Assembly (NCBI GenBank): GCA_965178125.1
Contig: OZ237761.1
Span: forward strand, 310,001 to 374,000
Source: Bilabrum cf. latius
Lineage: Eukaryota > Bigyra: Bicosoecida > Bigyra > Bicosoecida
Length of the DNA stretch: 64,000 nt
Direction of reading: 5' to 3'
Shown: positions 46,842 through 58,800 of the stretch, piece after piece
Position numbering within the stretch: the first letter of the stretch is position 1
How the letters are laid out: each line of letters starts with the position of its first letter
Notes under the pieces: model-generated
Seen by the model: only the letters and a program-made list of their open reading frames with translations
Databases searched by the model: none
Told to the model about the DNA's origin: nothing
Position numbers and translations under genes: made by a program

Positions 46842-49800
46842 TTAATCGCGATAACTGCAATTCCGCGACCATGACAGCGCATGCACATTTGCCTCAGGCC
46901 AACCGCTCGGACCAAGCCATGCTGCCTGGGCTTCACGCACGGCAAGCATCGCACTTGACCCGGACAAAATGCCGTCGTTATTCTCCTCAGCGCTGGCTAC
47001 TGCACAAACACGTCGACCACGATGCTTATTCTTGCCGTGAGCCAGTCTACCTCTCTGCCTCTGGATACCCTGTGAGCTATCAAAGGACTGCTACGGCACA
47101 GCAGCACCGGTTTGCCGGCGCATCTACTACAGCACTCGTCCCCGCATTGCCTGAAACGATACAGCATCAATTTTGCCTTGGTTCAGTGCCACGTATGCCC
47201 CCGCAATGCAGTCTAGAAGCGTCTCGAGCTCCACAACCAGTCGATGCTTTTCATGCGAGCTGTATCGAAGATCAATGCGGGTAGCTTGACTTGTAGGCGG
47301 GCCCTACGGCCACATGCTCCTTTTCGCTGACTCAGCCGCCGATGCTGCTGCTGCTGCCGTTGCAACGGTGCCCTTGATACACACGCTGACTGGACCGACT
47401 GAATCTGTCTCCACCTCGCACTCGATATCGCTGTCGCTATCGCTTGATGCATCGTCCCCAAGGCGTTGTGGACCTGCCGACATCCTGGGGTCATACAGTG
47501 GTCCGAGCTCGCTTCGGAGCTTACTCGCGAGAGCCTCGATGCTGACATGCCGTGAGACAAGCCCCTGTCCTAACATGTAACGAGACGAGCGTTCTTTGGT
47601 CAGCTTGAAAACGGCTCGAGTCGCCTGACGCATAGCAAACAGAGAAGCAGCATTAAAAGTGCGGATCCTATCTTTCGCCATCCAAACGACTTGTAGATCG
47701 CCGTGCCAACTTCGAAGCAGATTAAACTCTTTGCTTAGTTGTGAGGGCCGCCACACAATCGCAGGTAATCTAGCTCCATCACCAGCTGAGAGGTCATTGT
47801 ATACCTAGAAGTTTTGCCTGCGAGCATATATCTTGCAAGCTAGCCTGGTAGAATCTTGCAGAGTGCTCGCCAGCATCGGGACGTCAGTTTGCATCTGCGC
47901 TGTTCCAGCTGTGCTGCTCCTGGCTCGGTGGAGGTGCCCGCGCCTTTGCCCTGCTGCAGCATGGCGAGCTCGACTCCGTAGATGCCACAGCAACGATACG
48001 CAAGCACTGTCTCGATCGGTTATCTTGTTGGTGTACTGCTATCCGTCGTGCCTTCTACTACAAATGACAGTACACATCGCGAGAAACGAGGGAAATGCAA
48101 ACCCAGCCATTGCCACTGGAAAGACCCAAATGGATACTGGCATGAAGAGAATGGCACTGCTCAGAGAATTCTTGGATTGATCGGTGGGTGCGAACACCAA
48201 CGAGGTCCCAAATGCAATTGTTCCGATCCAGCTGAGCACCGTGGACGGCAGCGACAGGACTGGCCGGACCATAGCAACCCAGGACCGCATGGGGTTCCAA
48301 TCCATATATCGTACTCTGTACCACCTTGGACACGATCCTTCGCATCCGCAGCAGCTGGCGCACCTCTAGGGCTCACATTGAACGTTCAGGCAGTTAAGGA
48401 CGGTCCTACAGAGGCACAACAAAAAAAGGGTGGACACTGATAGTCTGAGCACTAGGCGAACCACTGTTTCAAGCTCAGCTGGGCTACAAATACCATCCTA
48501 TGCGCAGGCAACTGATATTGCTCCAATGTCAAGTACGGTGCAACCGCATGCGCCTAAAAGGAAGCCTGGAAAGTTCTCTGCCGTCAGGCCTCTCCACAGA
48601 GCGTCTCGACGAGGCACATCATTTGATGAACAACAGCAATAGTAGTCATTCGAAGCCGCAAATATCTGCAAGCAATAAGCAATGGTCTAGTATGCAATCC
48701 CAACCAACAATGACGAGCCTGCGGCTATCCCTGTCCAACCTAGCAAATATAAGCCATCACGATCCGCAGGCAGCCAGTCGTGCTCTGGAATCTGATAAGG
48801 GGCTTGCCATGCCCTTTCAATTCCGACTGCTCCATCTATCTTGCTGGTAATCAATATGTTCCATGCCGGCAGCAACCACAGGCAGAAACAGCAACAGAAG
48901 ACCATAGTAGCGACGTTAAGGATCATGACGAGCCGATGCAAGGCAACAACGGTACTTTGTGCAGAAGCATCAAGCCGCCTAGGGTTCGCTTGTTTAAATT
49001 GCTGTGGAAAATCCATCCAAAAGGCGTTTAGGACATCAGGTGCCTCACCGTTGAGTACCTAGTCATCATCCGAGATAAAAGCGGACTGTCCAACCCACCA
49101 AGGACACCAAAGAATCGCAAATGTAGGTGGTATGTACCCTTGCTGCATACCGCCGCACAAATTCAGTGAATTCGTAGCGCATGTTGCCAGCAGAAGAAAG
49201 AGGGCAATAGTCGGTGCCACCAGAGAACCACTCTAGATCAGAAATGGGCTTCATAGCGTCTTCATAGGTCACTGCCACTGTTTTGTTGTCTGCGTCCCAA
49301 CGCTGCTCGGCGGGGGTGTACACACAGTAGTGCATCGTGCTTGCCATGGTGTCTATGGCAACCGTGCTATTCTCAGTAACGAATGCCGTCACGTTCTCAA
49401 ATCCACTCAAGCCTGCCTCGTGTCGCAGCACTAGCTGGACGCACCCGCGCGGGACGACCCCCCAACACAAGGACGTCATCGCACCAACGATGAAAGTAGT
49501 GGTACATACCATGTGAAACATGTCGGCCGCGCACGTAAGAATGGTGTTGGTCGGGCACCAAGCGTAGAAGCCACGCCCGCAGGACGTTGTCCTGCAGCAC
49601 CAGTGCATCTGACTTCTCAAGCGAGCCAATCCATCATACGAGAGAATCAGCTTGCGCTGAGCACGCTGTATTACTCTTGAACGGCCGTTGGAGCCTATGC
49701 CCATGGCCGTGCGCATCCAACGAGCCGTATGGAGCGCCATACCATCCACAAGACCAGACGAACTACTTACTCCAAGACACCGACTTGTATCTGCGCCTTG

Positions 49801-51136
49801 AATTCCGTTCAACTCACTAATGGCCACTGCCCCGTACTGCGAGCCTGCAGCTTGTGCACTAGCAAGCACCCCATGCGAGTCGCTGGGTGCCGATAATGTC
49901 GCTCCGTAGCAAGCACGAGCTGCGCTACCCCCTAGATCCCTGGCGGCTCGGCCGAAACGCGCGCCTGTTCTCTGTGCAGGACCCTTTGCACTGGCAGGGG
50001 GGTCCAGAAGTGGTGCTGTGACGGCCGCCGAGTCACGCGAGGCCATCAAATCGAACAAATCCCCCTGAGATCCCAACGCTAGCCTTGTCCGGTTTAAACT
50101 TGAATGGACAACTTCACGGGTAGCCTGTGGTGCTGGGCTCCTTGGTTGGAATGAAATGCTGGCTGACTGGGCCTCAACGATGGGCGCCTCCCCTGGTGGC
50201 ACTGGTGTGCTACCAGGTGGCGTCATGAGAATTTTGTTGCGGCTTGATTCTGCAATCACGGACCGCCACCGCTACTCTACGTCCACTTGAAAGCTTGTCT
50301 GTCTATTTTCGTCGCCGCTGTAGCCCTTGCGCCCTGGCCATCTAGTAGATCTGCCAGTGGAGACCTCTGCAGGGGTGGCACACTTCGTCGTCGTCTCTGT
50401 CGACGCTTCGAGCTACCGGTTGCCTTCCGCTGCGCCCGGCGGATCGATCGCCCTAGATCCGGTACTCTGCACTATTGAGTGAAGCTTTGATGATGTATGG
50501 GTGGCCCAAGAGTGGGCTACTTTGAATGAGGCTGCACATGCAACCAGCGTGGCGGCATCGATTAGCTCGTCTAACTGCTTCTCCCGGTCCAAGGCCCCAG
50601 GTGCAGTTTTGTCCGCATCTCCTCGTAATATATTGTTTCCTGCGTGATGCCACTCGTGCAAAGCTCGCAAAAGTGAGCAAACCTCCGGGTTTGCCCGCAG
50701 CGTGGCATACCGTGCCGATCTGACCATGCGAGCCCGAACGAGAGTTGCTTGGTTGAACACAGCGGTAGCTGCATCGCCCCAGGGACGACAAGTAGCTGAA
50801 TGTTCTGTAGCTCTTGAAGCCATGCTTGCTTGCAATGCCGAGGCAATTAAGCGTGATCCTGAAAAATACTAGTGACATTGCTTTGAAGTCACAGCTACTA
50901 GACCAATTTCGGGGAGATCAAAGAACGGCGCGGCGAATGGTAGTATCTCTGCTTTGCAATAGTAAAATTCTGACGATCTTGAGGCTAGACTGGGGCTGTA
51001 CATGCACAGATGGCCCTTGGAAATCGCATTCGTGAAACATTCTCTCACGGCGAATTCGGATCCGGCTTTCGTCTCGGTGGTCATCGCCGCTGGGACGCCC
51101 GGACATAGCTGATGCATGATCATGCGTCTTTTTCAT
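46842..51136 (-). CDS. Polytopic Cys-rich membrane protein B, paralogue of protein A
   Basis: Exons 51136-51049, 50858-49099 and 49001-46842 join to 1336 codons (1335 aa) with a TAA stop. Introns are 190 bp (GTGAGA donor) and 97 bp (GTGGGT donor, TTCCACAG acceptor). Landmarks: SLLRALHEWHHAGNNIL (compare protein A), a Cys cluster (MHWCCRTTSCGRGFYAWC) leading into a first hydrophobic segment, a glycosylation-rich loop (FENVTAFVTENSTV), further membrane segments (LVMILNVATMVFCCCFCLW; LSVSTLFLLCLC; ILFMPVSIWVFPVAMAGF) and a Leu-rich helical tail (SRHVSIEALASKLRSEL). Eleven in-frame TAG codons. The first exon is short and its ATG is the nearest in frame; an earlier start exon cannot be excluded. 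Confidence 0.6.
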
Positions 51137-51325
51137 ATCTTCAAGCAAAATGATTCCAATCCACAGGTCCTTTTTTGCGGTGTGGTCTCCCAATTTTCGA
51201 TTGCGTGTGTGCCTCACCGCGACGTCCGTGCGTCGATCGGAGCAACTACGCAAATCCAAGATCTATTCGCTGGCGGTGACATGGACACCATTGAATCGGC
51301 ATGTGCGCAGCTGATGACACTTCCA

Positions 51326-52666
<1,341 letters not shown>

Positions 52667-52987
52667 TTTCGGTTAAACGAATTCTGTGAAATGATTGACT
52701 GCGCCGAGAGCGAATGCTGCGAACGGTTTCATTGGCGAGAAAAGACGCATCGGTCAGTATCGGTGCACGGCAAGATTGCTTGATAGACACCCCGTTGCTC
52801 GCGGCCACAGGGTACAGCAGCATAACGTCAATCAATTTCAGGCAAATTTTAAATCATATCTCACCTCTCTTACTGGCAGTGCCTCCTAGCTACAAATAAG
52901 CGACCGCTGGATTTCGTTGCACTCGGAGCGGCTCGTTGCACGGTTTGGCTGCATTGCATCGACTGCATACAATAACGTAAAAAGTTC
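52667..52987. promoter_or_regulatory. Divergent promoter region of the leucine gene pair, 321 bp
   Basis: It lies between the start codons of leuB (minus) and the isopropylmalate synthase gene (plus). It is AT-richer than its flanks, with TTTTAAAT near 52845 and CAAATAA near 52895. Shared control of two steps of one pathway is an inference from the layout; no known regulatory site is identified. Confidence 0.45.
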
Positions 52988-55507
52988 ATGCTCAGACTTG
53001 CATCCAATATACTTCGTAGGCATGCTGTGAGGCGTTGTATCGTTGCTGGTGGCAGGCAAGGCCAGGCAACTTGGCGACCCTTTTCAACTGCCCAGACCAA
53101 CGAAGCGGACCGCTTGATTGTGTTCGATACCACGCTTCGGGACGGTGAATAGTCCCCTGGTGCTACTTTGACATATAATGAAAAGCTGGCACTGGCTAGA
53201 TAGCTGGCGTGAGATCGTGCTGTGCCGTGTTTGGGCCTTTTCGGGAGCCTCGAGACAGATCTTACCGTTTGGTGTCTTGGTCTGAGCTAAGGTCCCGCAT
53301 ACTGCAGTTGGTATTGCATCAAATGACGATTATTCTTCATCCTACTGGTTGCTGCAATTTACGCGTTCAAAAAGCTCTAGGGCTTGCGTTCGAGGTCGTA
53401 GTCCACTGGTTGGCTGCGCTACCGAAGGGCGCCCCCCACCTCGTTTACAGTAGCTGCGGGCGAAGAATTGCAATCGCTTTCCCTCGCATCGAGGTGCCAA
53501 CTCTCTGTTCGTCAATTGCCCTCCTGCAGCGAGATCGTCTCAACTCTCCCCGTTGTGCCGCCCTACGTACGCAGGCTGCTCGGCGTCGATGTGTGCGAAG
53601 CGGGCTTTCCCATCGCAAGCGACGGAGACTTTGACGCAGTGCGCGCAGTAGCAACGGAAGTCGGGCCCCTGGTAGAGGGCCGGTCGGACGGCACTCCCAT
53701 GAGGATCGCAGGACTCGCAAGGGCACTCCCAAAGGACATTGAGCGGTGCCATGCCGCCGTCAGTGCGGCGCCGGTGCACAGAATCCACACGTTCCTGGCT
53801 ACATCCGACGTGCACCTCGAGCACAAGCTGAAGATTTCACGTCCAGAGTGCATCGAGCGGGCGGCGAACGCAGTGCGTCTCGCCAGAGGCCTCGTTGACT
53901 CTACCACCGATGGGGCGAGGGGCAAGCACGGGGATGTCGAGTTCTCTCCAGAGGACGCTGGCCGGTCAGATCCCGAGTTCCTGGTAGATGTGCTGACCGC
54001 TGTCATCGAGGCGGGTGGGACCACCCTCAACATCCCAGACACGGTCGGATTCGTCACACCGGGGGAGTATAAGGAGCTCTTCGCGCTCCTCCGCGCTCGC
54101 CTCCCGACCGAGTCGCCCATCGACGGCCGACCCATCATCCTGTCTACGCACGCGCACAACGACCTCGGCCTCGCCGTCGCAAACACGCTCGCTGGTGTTG
54201 AAGGGGGTGCCCGGCAGGTGGAGGTGACCATGAACGGGATCGGAGAGAGGGCGGGCAACGCTTCGCTCGAGGAGGTGGTCATGTCGATCCGAACCAGGCC
54301 GGAGAGGTTCCCGGTGCAGGCGCCCCAGATTGACACAACCCGGATCACCTCCACCTCGCGCCTCGTGTCTGCAGTGACCGGTATGGGCGTACAGCCCAAC
54401 AAGAGCATCGTGGGCGCAAACGCATTCGCTCACGAGTCGGGCATCCACCAGGACGGAGTGCTGAAGCACGCCGCAACCTACGAGATCCTCACACCCGAGA
54501 GCGTGGGGCTTGGCCGCAACAGCCTCGTGCTGGGCAAGCACAGCGGTCGGGCGGCCTACAGGCAGAGGCTGGAAGCACTCGGCTTCGGTGGACTCTCTGA
54601 CTCGCAGCTGAACGGATTCGTGCAGCGGTTTAAGACGCTCGCAGACACCAAGAAGAGTGTGAGCGACGCTGACATCCTGGCCATCGTGCAAGAAGGCATC
54701 GATTCGATCGTGCCGCTGGTGCAGCTGAGCGGCCTTCACGTGACGTGCGGCTCGGACGTCAAGCCGACCGCCACGGTGACTGTGATCGAAGCAGAAGGGG
54801 CTGTGGAGGAGGGCGAGGGCGACGGCGGAGAGATGCAGCACTCCTCTGCCGCCATTGGAAACGGTCCCATCGATGCTCTCTTCCGGGCGTTCGGCCTGAT
54901 CCCATGCCTGCCCGCGGCGGATCTGACAGACTTCGCGGTCCGGTCCGTCACGGACGGCCGAAAGGCTCTGGGCGAGGTGACAATCCGGCTGCGCCCGGCG
55001 GAGCACGGCGCCGGCGGGCAGCGAGACCTCTCTGGTCTGGAGGCGGTGAAGGCCTCCTTGGCTGACCCGCACACGGCCTCACCCAGGGACGGGGCGGGCG
55101 ACGACCACGATAGCGCGGCGGACGGGCTGCACAGCGACGACAAGAACTTCGAGGAGGCGCGGATGTCTAGCGCCGACGCGCTCGTGAGGTACTAGCAGGC
55201 AGTGGAGCGCAAGGAGCAGGAGAGGAGGAGGAGCATGGCAGGTGGAAGCGCCGATGCCGCCACCATGCTAGGTGAGGATCCCCTGACGTCAGAGGCGTCC
55301 GGTGTCGGTCTGTCCACCGACATCCTTCAGGCTGCGGCCAGGGCGTATCTCTCGGCTGCGAACCGCCTGCTGCACCGAGGAGTCCCGGCGAGGCGAGAGC
55401 TTGCGCGGCAGCAGGGTACCGCGGTTGACGGCGCGAATGGCGGCGTCGTAGCTGGTGCGCCGGTGTCTGCGAGGCGACCGACGCGTGGGGTCGAGGCTGC
55501 CATGTGA
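52988..55507 (+). CDS. leuA: 2-isopropylmalate synthase, probably mitochondrial
   Basis: Exons 52988-53208 and 53575-55507 (366-bp intron, donor GTGAGA) give 717 aa with a TGA stop. It condenses acetyl-CoA with 2-ketoisovalerate, the first committed step to leucine. Residues 1-34 form an Arg-rich, acid-free leader (MLRLASNILRRHAVRRC), typical of mitochondrial import. Then come IVFDTTLRDGE-TAG-SPGAT (the TAG at 53150 sits at the invariant Gln), GVDVCEAGFPIAS, STHAHNDLGLAVANTL, EVTMNGIGERAGNASLEE and ESGIHQDG. The C-terminal regulatory domain continues through a TAG at 55193 into GLSTDILQAAARAYLSAANR, the usual LeuA end pattern. A third TAG is at 53201. Feedback inhibition by leucine is expected from the intact regulatory domain. 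Confidence 0.95.
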
Positions 55508-55822
55508 AACGCCGCAGAGCTCCACGTCCAGGTCTTGTCTCCCGTTTGATCCGGAGTTTTAGGCAGGCCTATCTGTGCATTTGGTGCCTAACTAAGTCAT
55601 GACGGGGAAATGAGATTTACACGTGTGCTTGAGCCAGACTTCAATTTTTTTTCCTGTGCAAGTGTTTAAGTATATCTGGCCCACAGCCTCGTTTCTGATG
55701 GCCACATCCATGCGCATGTGCCCGCAGGGCCGGGTGTGGGCAAGGACCCGTGTCTCCCGTGGCGGCCCAGTGGCTCTGGTCCATCCGATCTTTAGATCAA
55801 ATCCATCCAGACTCTAGACAGA
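55508..55822. other. Intergenic, convergent 3' ends, 315 bp
   Basis: It lies between the synthase stop and the NAA35 stop. A T-rich run sits near 55640-55655. No gene or RNA is supported. Confidence 0.45.
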
Positions 55823-58800
55823 TCACCTGCGCTTGCCGCGCCGGCCCCGCTTCTTCTTGCCCCCCGTCCCAGACCCGCTGCCAGCCGTGTGCTCATGAGC
55901 TGCAGATGAACCAGAGCCACTGGCCGGCACGCTGGGATCGGCGGACCCGACCGCGCCAGCCCCGGGTGCGCCCGACCTGCCGCCGGCAACCGACACCTTG
56001 ACCGCCCTTGACTCGCCGCCCTCGGCGTGCACCCACAGGCCGAACGCCCAACGGCAGCTGCGAGCTCGCGGAGTCACCATGAGCAGGCCACCTTGGGGTG
56101 CTGCGGCGGAGGACCCCTCAGCGTTCATGAGCCCGAGGCCGGCAAGCCCTTCCTTCAGCACGGCGGGAAGGGCCTGGGCGTCTGCCAGCAACGCGCTTGC
56201 AGCGCGCAGCACCTCGCGTGCCTCTGCACGCACCGTGCGAATGTAGCCCGCGTGCGTGTCTGCGGCAGCTCGGAGCAGGGAGGCGAGCGCGGCGCCGCTG
56301 CCACCCGCCACCCGTTGCCCAGCCCACGCGCGCGCCGCATCCCGACCAGCCTCACCGCACTCGGCGGGCGCGGGCATCATTTCCAGTGCCTGTTTGGCCA
56401 TATCTACGGCCTTTCGCAGCGGATCGGTCCAGGTGGCCAGAGCTGCACGAGCGGCGGCTTCGTCTGCCGTGCCGTCGCGGGGCGCGTCCGGAGGCCCCAC
56501 GCTCTCCGGTATGGCAGACTCTTTCGTGAATCTCATTTCCATCGCAAACTCGCGGTAGCTCTGCGGGATCCCCTCCAGTCGCGACTCCAGGAGCGGCTCC
56601 ATCCTGCGAGCAAAGGCACGGATGGAATTCCACATGGGCTGCTTGGCCTTGGCGGCACCGCCGTGCCAGGCAGGCAGCCGCATCGCCTCCAGCCAGCCCA
56701 GCAAGCGAGACTGGCCCTGATGCAGGTAGGCCCGCGCCCGGTGGTGCGGGATCCTCCAGTCGGCCTTTGTTGCGAGCTCGATGGCATGCTCGAGCTCCTT
56801 GGCGCCAGGCAAGTGCAGCAGGCCAGAAGAGTGGGCAGCAGACGACCCGGCCGCAAGCTCTGCTCCCGACGACGCCTTTGGCCCAGCATCCGCGGCCACC
56901 TTCCGAAGCGACAGCTCGCTGCGCCGGTCGGTCCAGTCATCCTTGGCCGCTGCTGCAAGCGCCTTGACGGTCGTAGTCACCACGTCTGCATGTCTGTGCA
57001 GCACACGATGCAGGGGCCAAGTCATCCAAACGGCTTCCCTAGGCAGGCACAGCTAGCCCTCCAGAGCGCCCTGAAAGTAGGCCGCGATCATGGAGCTCAC
57101 GTGCTCCCAGCTCCAGGAGCCCATCCTGCGGACGTACACGGGCGCCAGGGCCTCGAGCCTCTCCGCGACGTGCTTCTGCAGGGCGGCCTCATCCACCCCG
57201 CCCTCGCCCGCAGGTGCCGACGACGACGTGCCGCCCCCGCCACCGCCCCCTCGCCGGCCCTTGCGGCCTCGCCGTCCCGACTTGCCCTTGGACGAGGACT
57301 GCTTCGCGGCTGAAGCAGCTGCCGCCGCCTCGGCCGCGGCCTCTTTCGCTGCGACTTCGGCTTCGTCCTGGCCCATGATAGCGTGCCGCAGCTGGAGCCT
57401 GTCTACCACCGAGGGCCAGGGCGCAGAGTCCGGCAGCCGGCGATGCGGCGCGCGGCGAGCGGCTGCCAGCGGATCATCGACCTTGTCGACACCCTCTGTT
57501 GCCGCGGCACCGCCGGACGCACCCTCGCTGCGTCCGGCAGCAGCGGCCTGCGACGGCGCCAAGGGCAGCAGCGCGCGGGCGTCCACGGGGCTCCCGCTCG
57601 GAAGGAATCCGACGACGGGGTTTGCCGCACCTTTCGCGATCAGGTCGTCCACGTACTCTCCTTCTGCAGACACGACGCCCATCTGCTGGGCCCGGATGTC
57701 TGCACGCCGCTGCCTCCTCACGTGCCTCGAGCACGCCTCGTACGCCAGCCACGCGGGCGCAGACTCGGACAGCACGGCGGCGTACTGCTGGCCCTCCTGG
57801 GTGGCGAGCAGCTCCTGAGGGACGCCGTGTTCCCTGGCGAGTGCCTCGGCTACCGCTCGCTTCCCAAGCCAGGGAAGGTTCATGAACCGCCCGTCGCGGT
57901 GGGTGGATCCTGGAATCTTGACCATGCCGGGGCGACCCATCAGCTGAAAGACGCGGCAGCGGGCGTACCCGTCGGCACCGCGGGCCACAAGCTGCGCCTC
58001 GATCACACGCACCGCGGCGGCTCGCACCGCTGCAGGCGCCGCCCGTCTGGCCTCCACAGTCGAAGAGGACGCAGCCGCGTCGCCCTCGATCACCGACGCG
58101 GCTTGTCTCGCCGCCTGCAGCGACGCAAGCGCTCTCCTGATGTCCCTCTGCTGCAGCGCCTCGCTGCCCCTCGCGCACAGCCCAAAGTCCACGAACCCGA
58201 GCAGGTGCACGCCCATTCCACCGGCGGGCACACAAGGCGAAGGTTGCTTGTTGCCAGCGCCGTCCTCGCCGCCGGAGGAAGAGCCCGATGCGCCCCTCGT
58301 GGCAGCCTCCGCCAGGAGCGCGAGGCCGGGCGCACGAGCGTGCGACCCCAACCCGCGGTGGTTCGCGTGCCACCGCAGGAAATTGGGTGCGATTCGGCTG
58401 CCGGCACCCAGGCTAGCCCCCTGCTGTTCTAAATCGCCAGCGCCCTCCATCGCCTTGTCGTCCGGGAGCGGCGGCACCGGGGTGCTATCGATGGCGGCCA
58501 GCTGCTCCGCGTCGGCATTGCGCGGCCGCACGGCAAAGTCCACCGTGGCTGGCGCGGGGAGCAGGGCGGGCCAGCTGGCCTCGGAAGGGGGCGCGTGGCT
58601 CGGGCCGTCGGACTCTGCCGCCGAATCATCGTCATCGTCATCATCACCACCAGCGGCGGCGGCGGCACCAGCACCAGCACCAGCGGCGGCGGCAGAGGAC
58701 GAGGAGGAGGAGGAGGAGGAGGAACCTTCGGAACCGCCCGAAGCCAACTGGCCCGCGCTGCTCCGAACCGCACCCACAGCGGACGCAAAGCCGCCCCGTC

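Noticed and set aside
46724-47284. 187-codon plus-strand frame
   Set aside because: It lies antisense to the C-terminal part of polytopic protein B, whose frame is supported by continuity with upstream exons; the translation has no coherent features.
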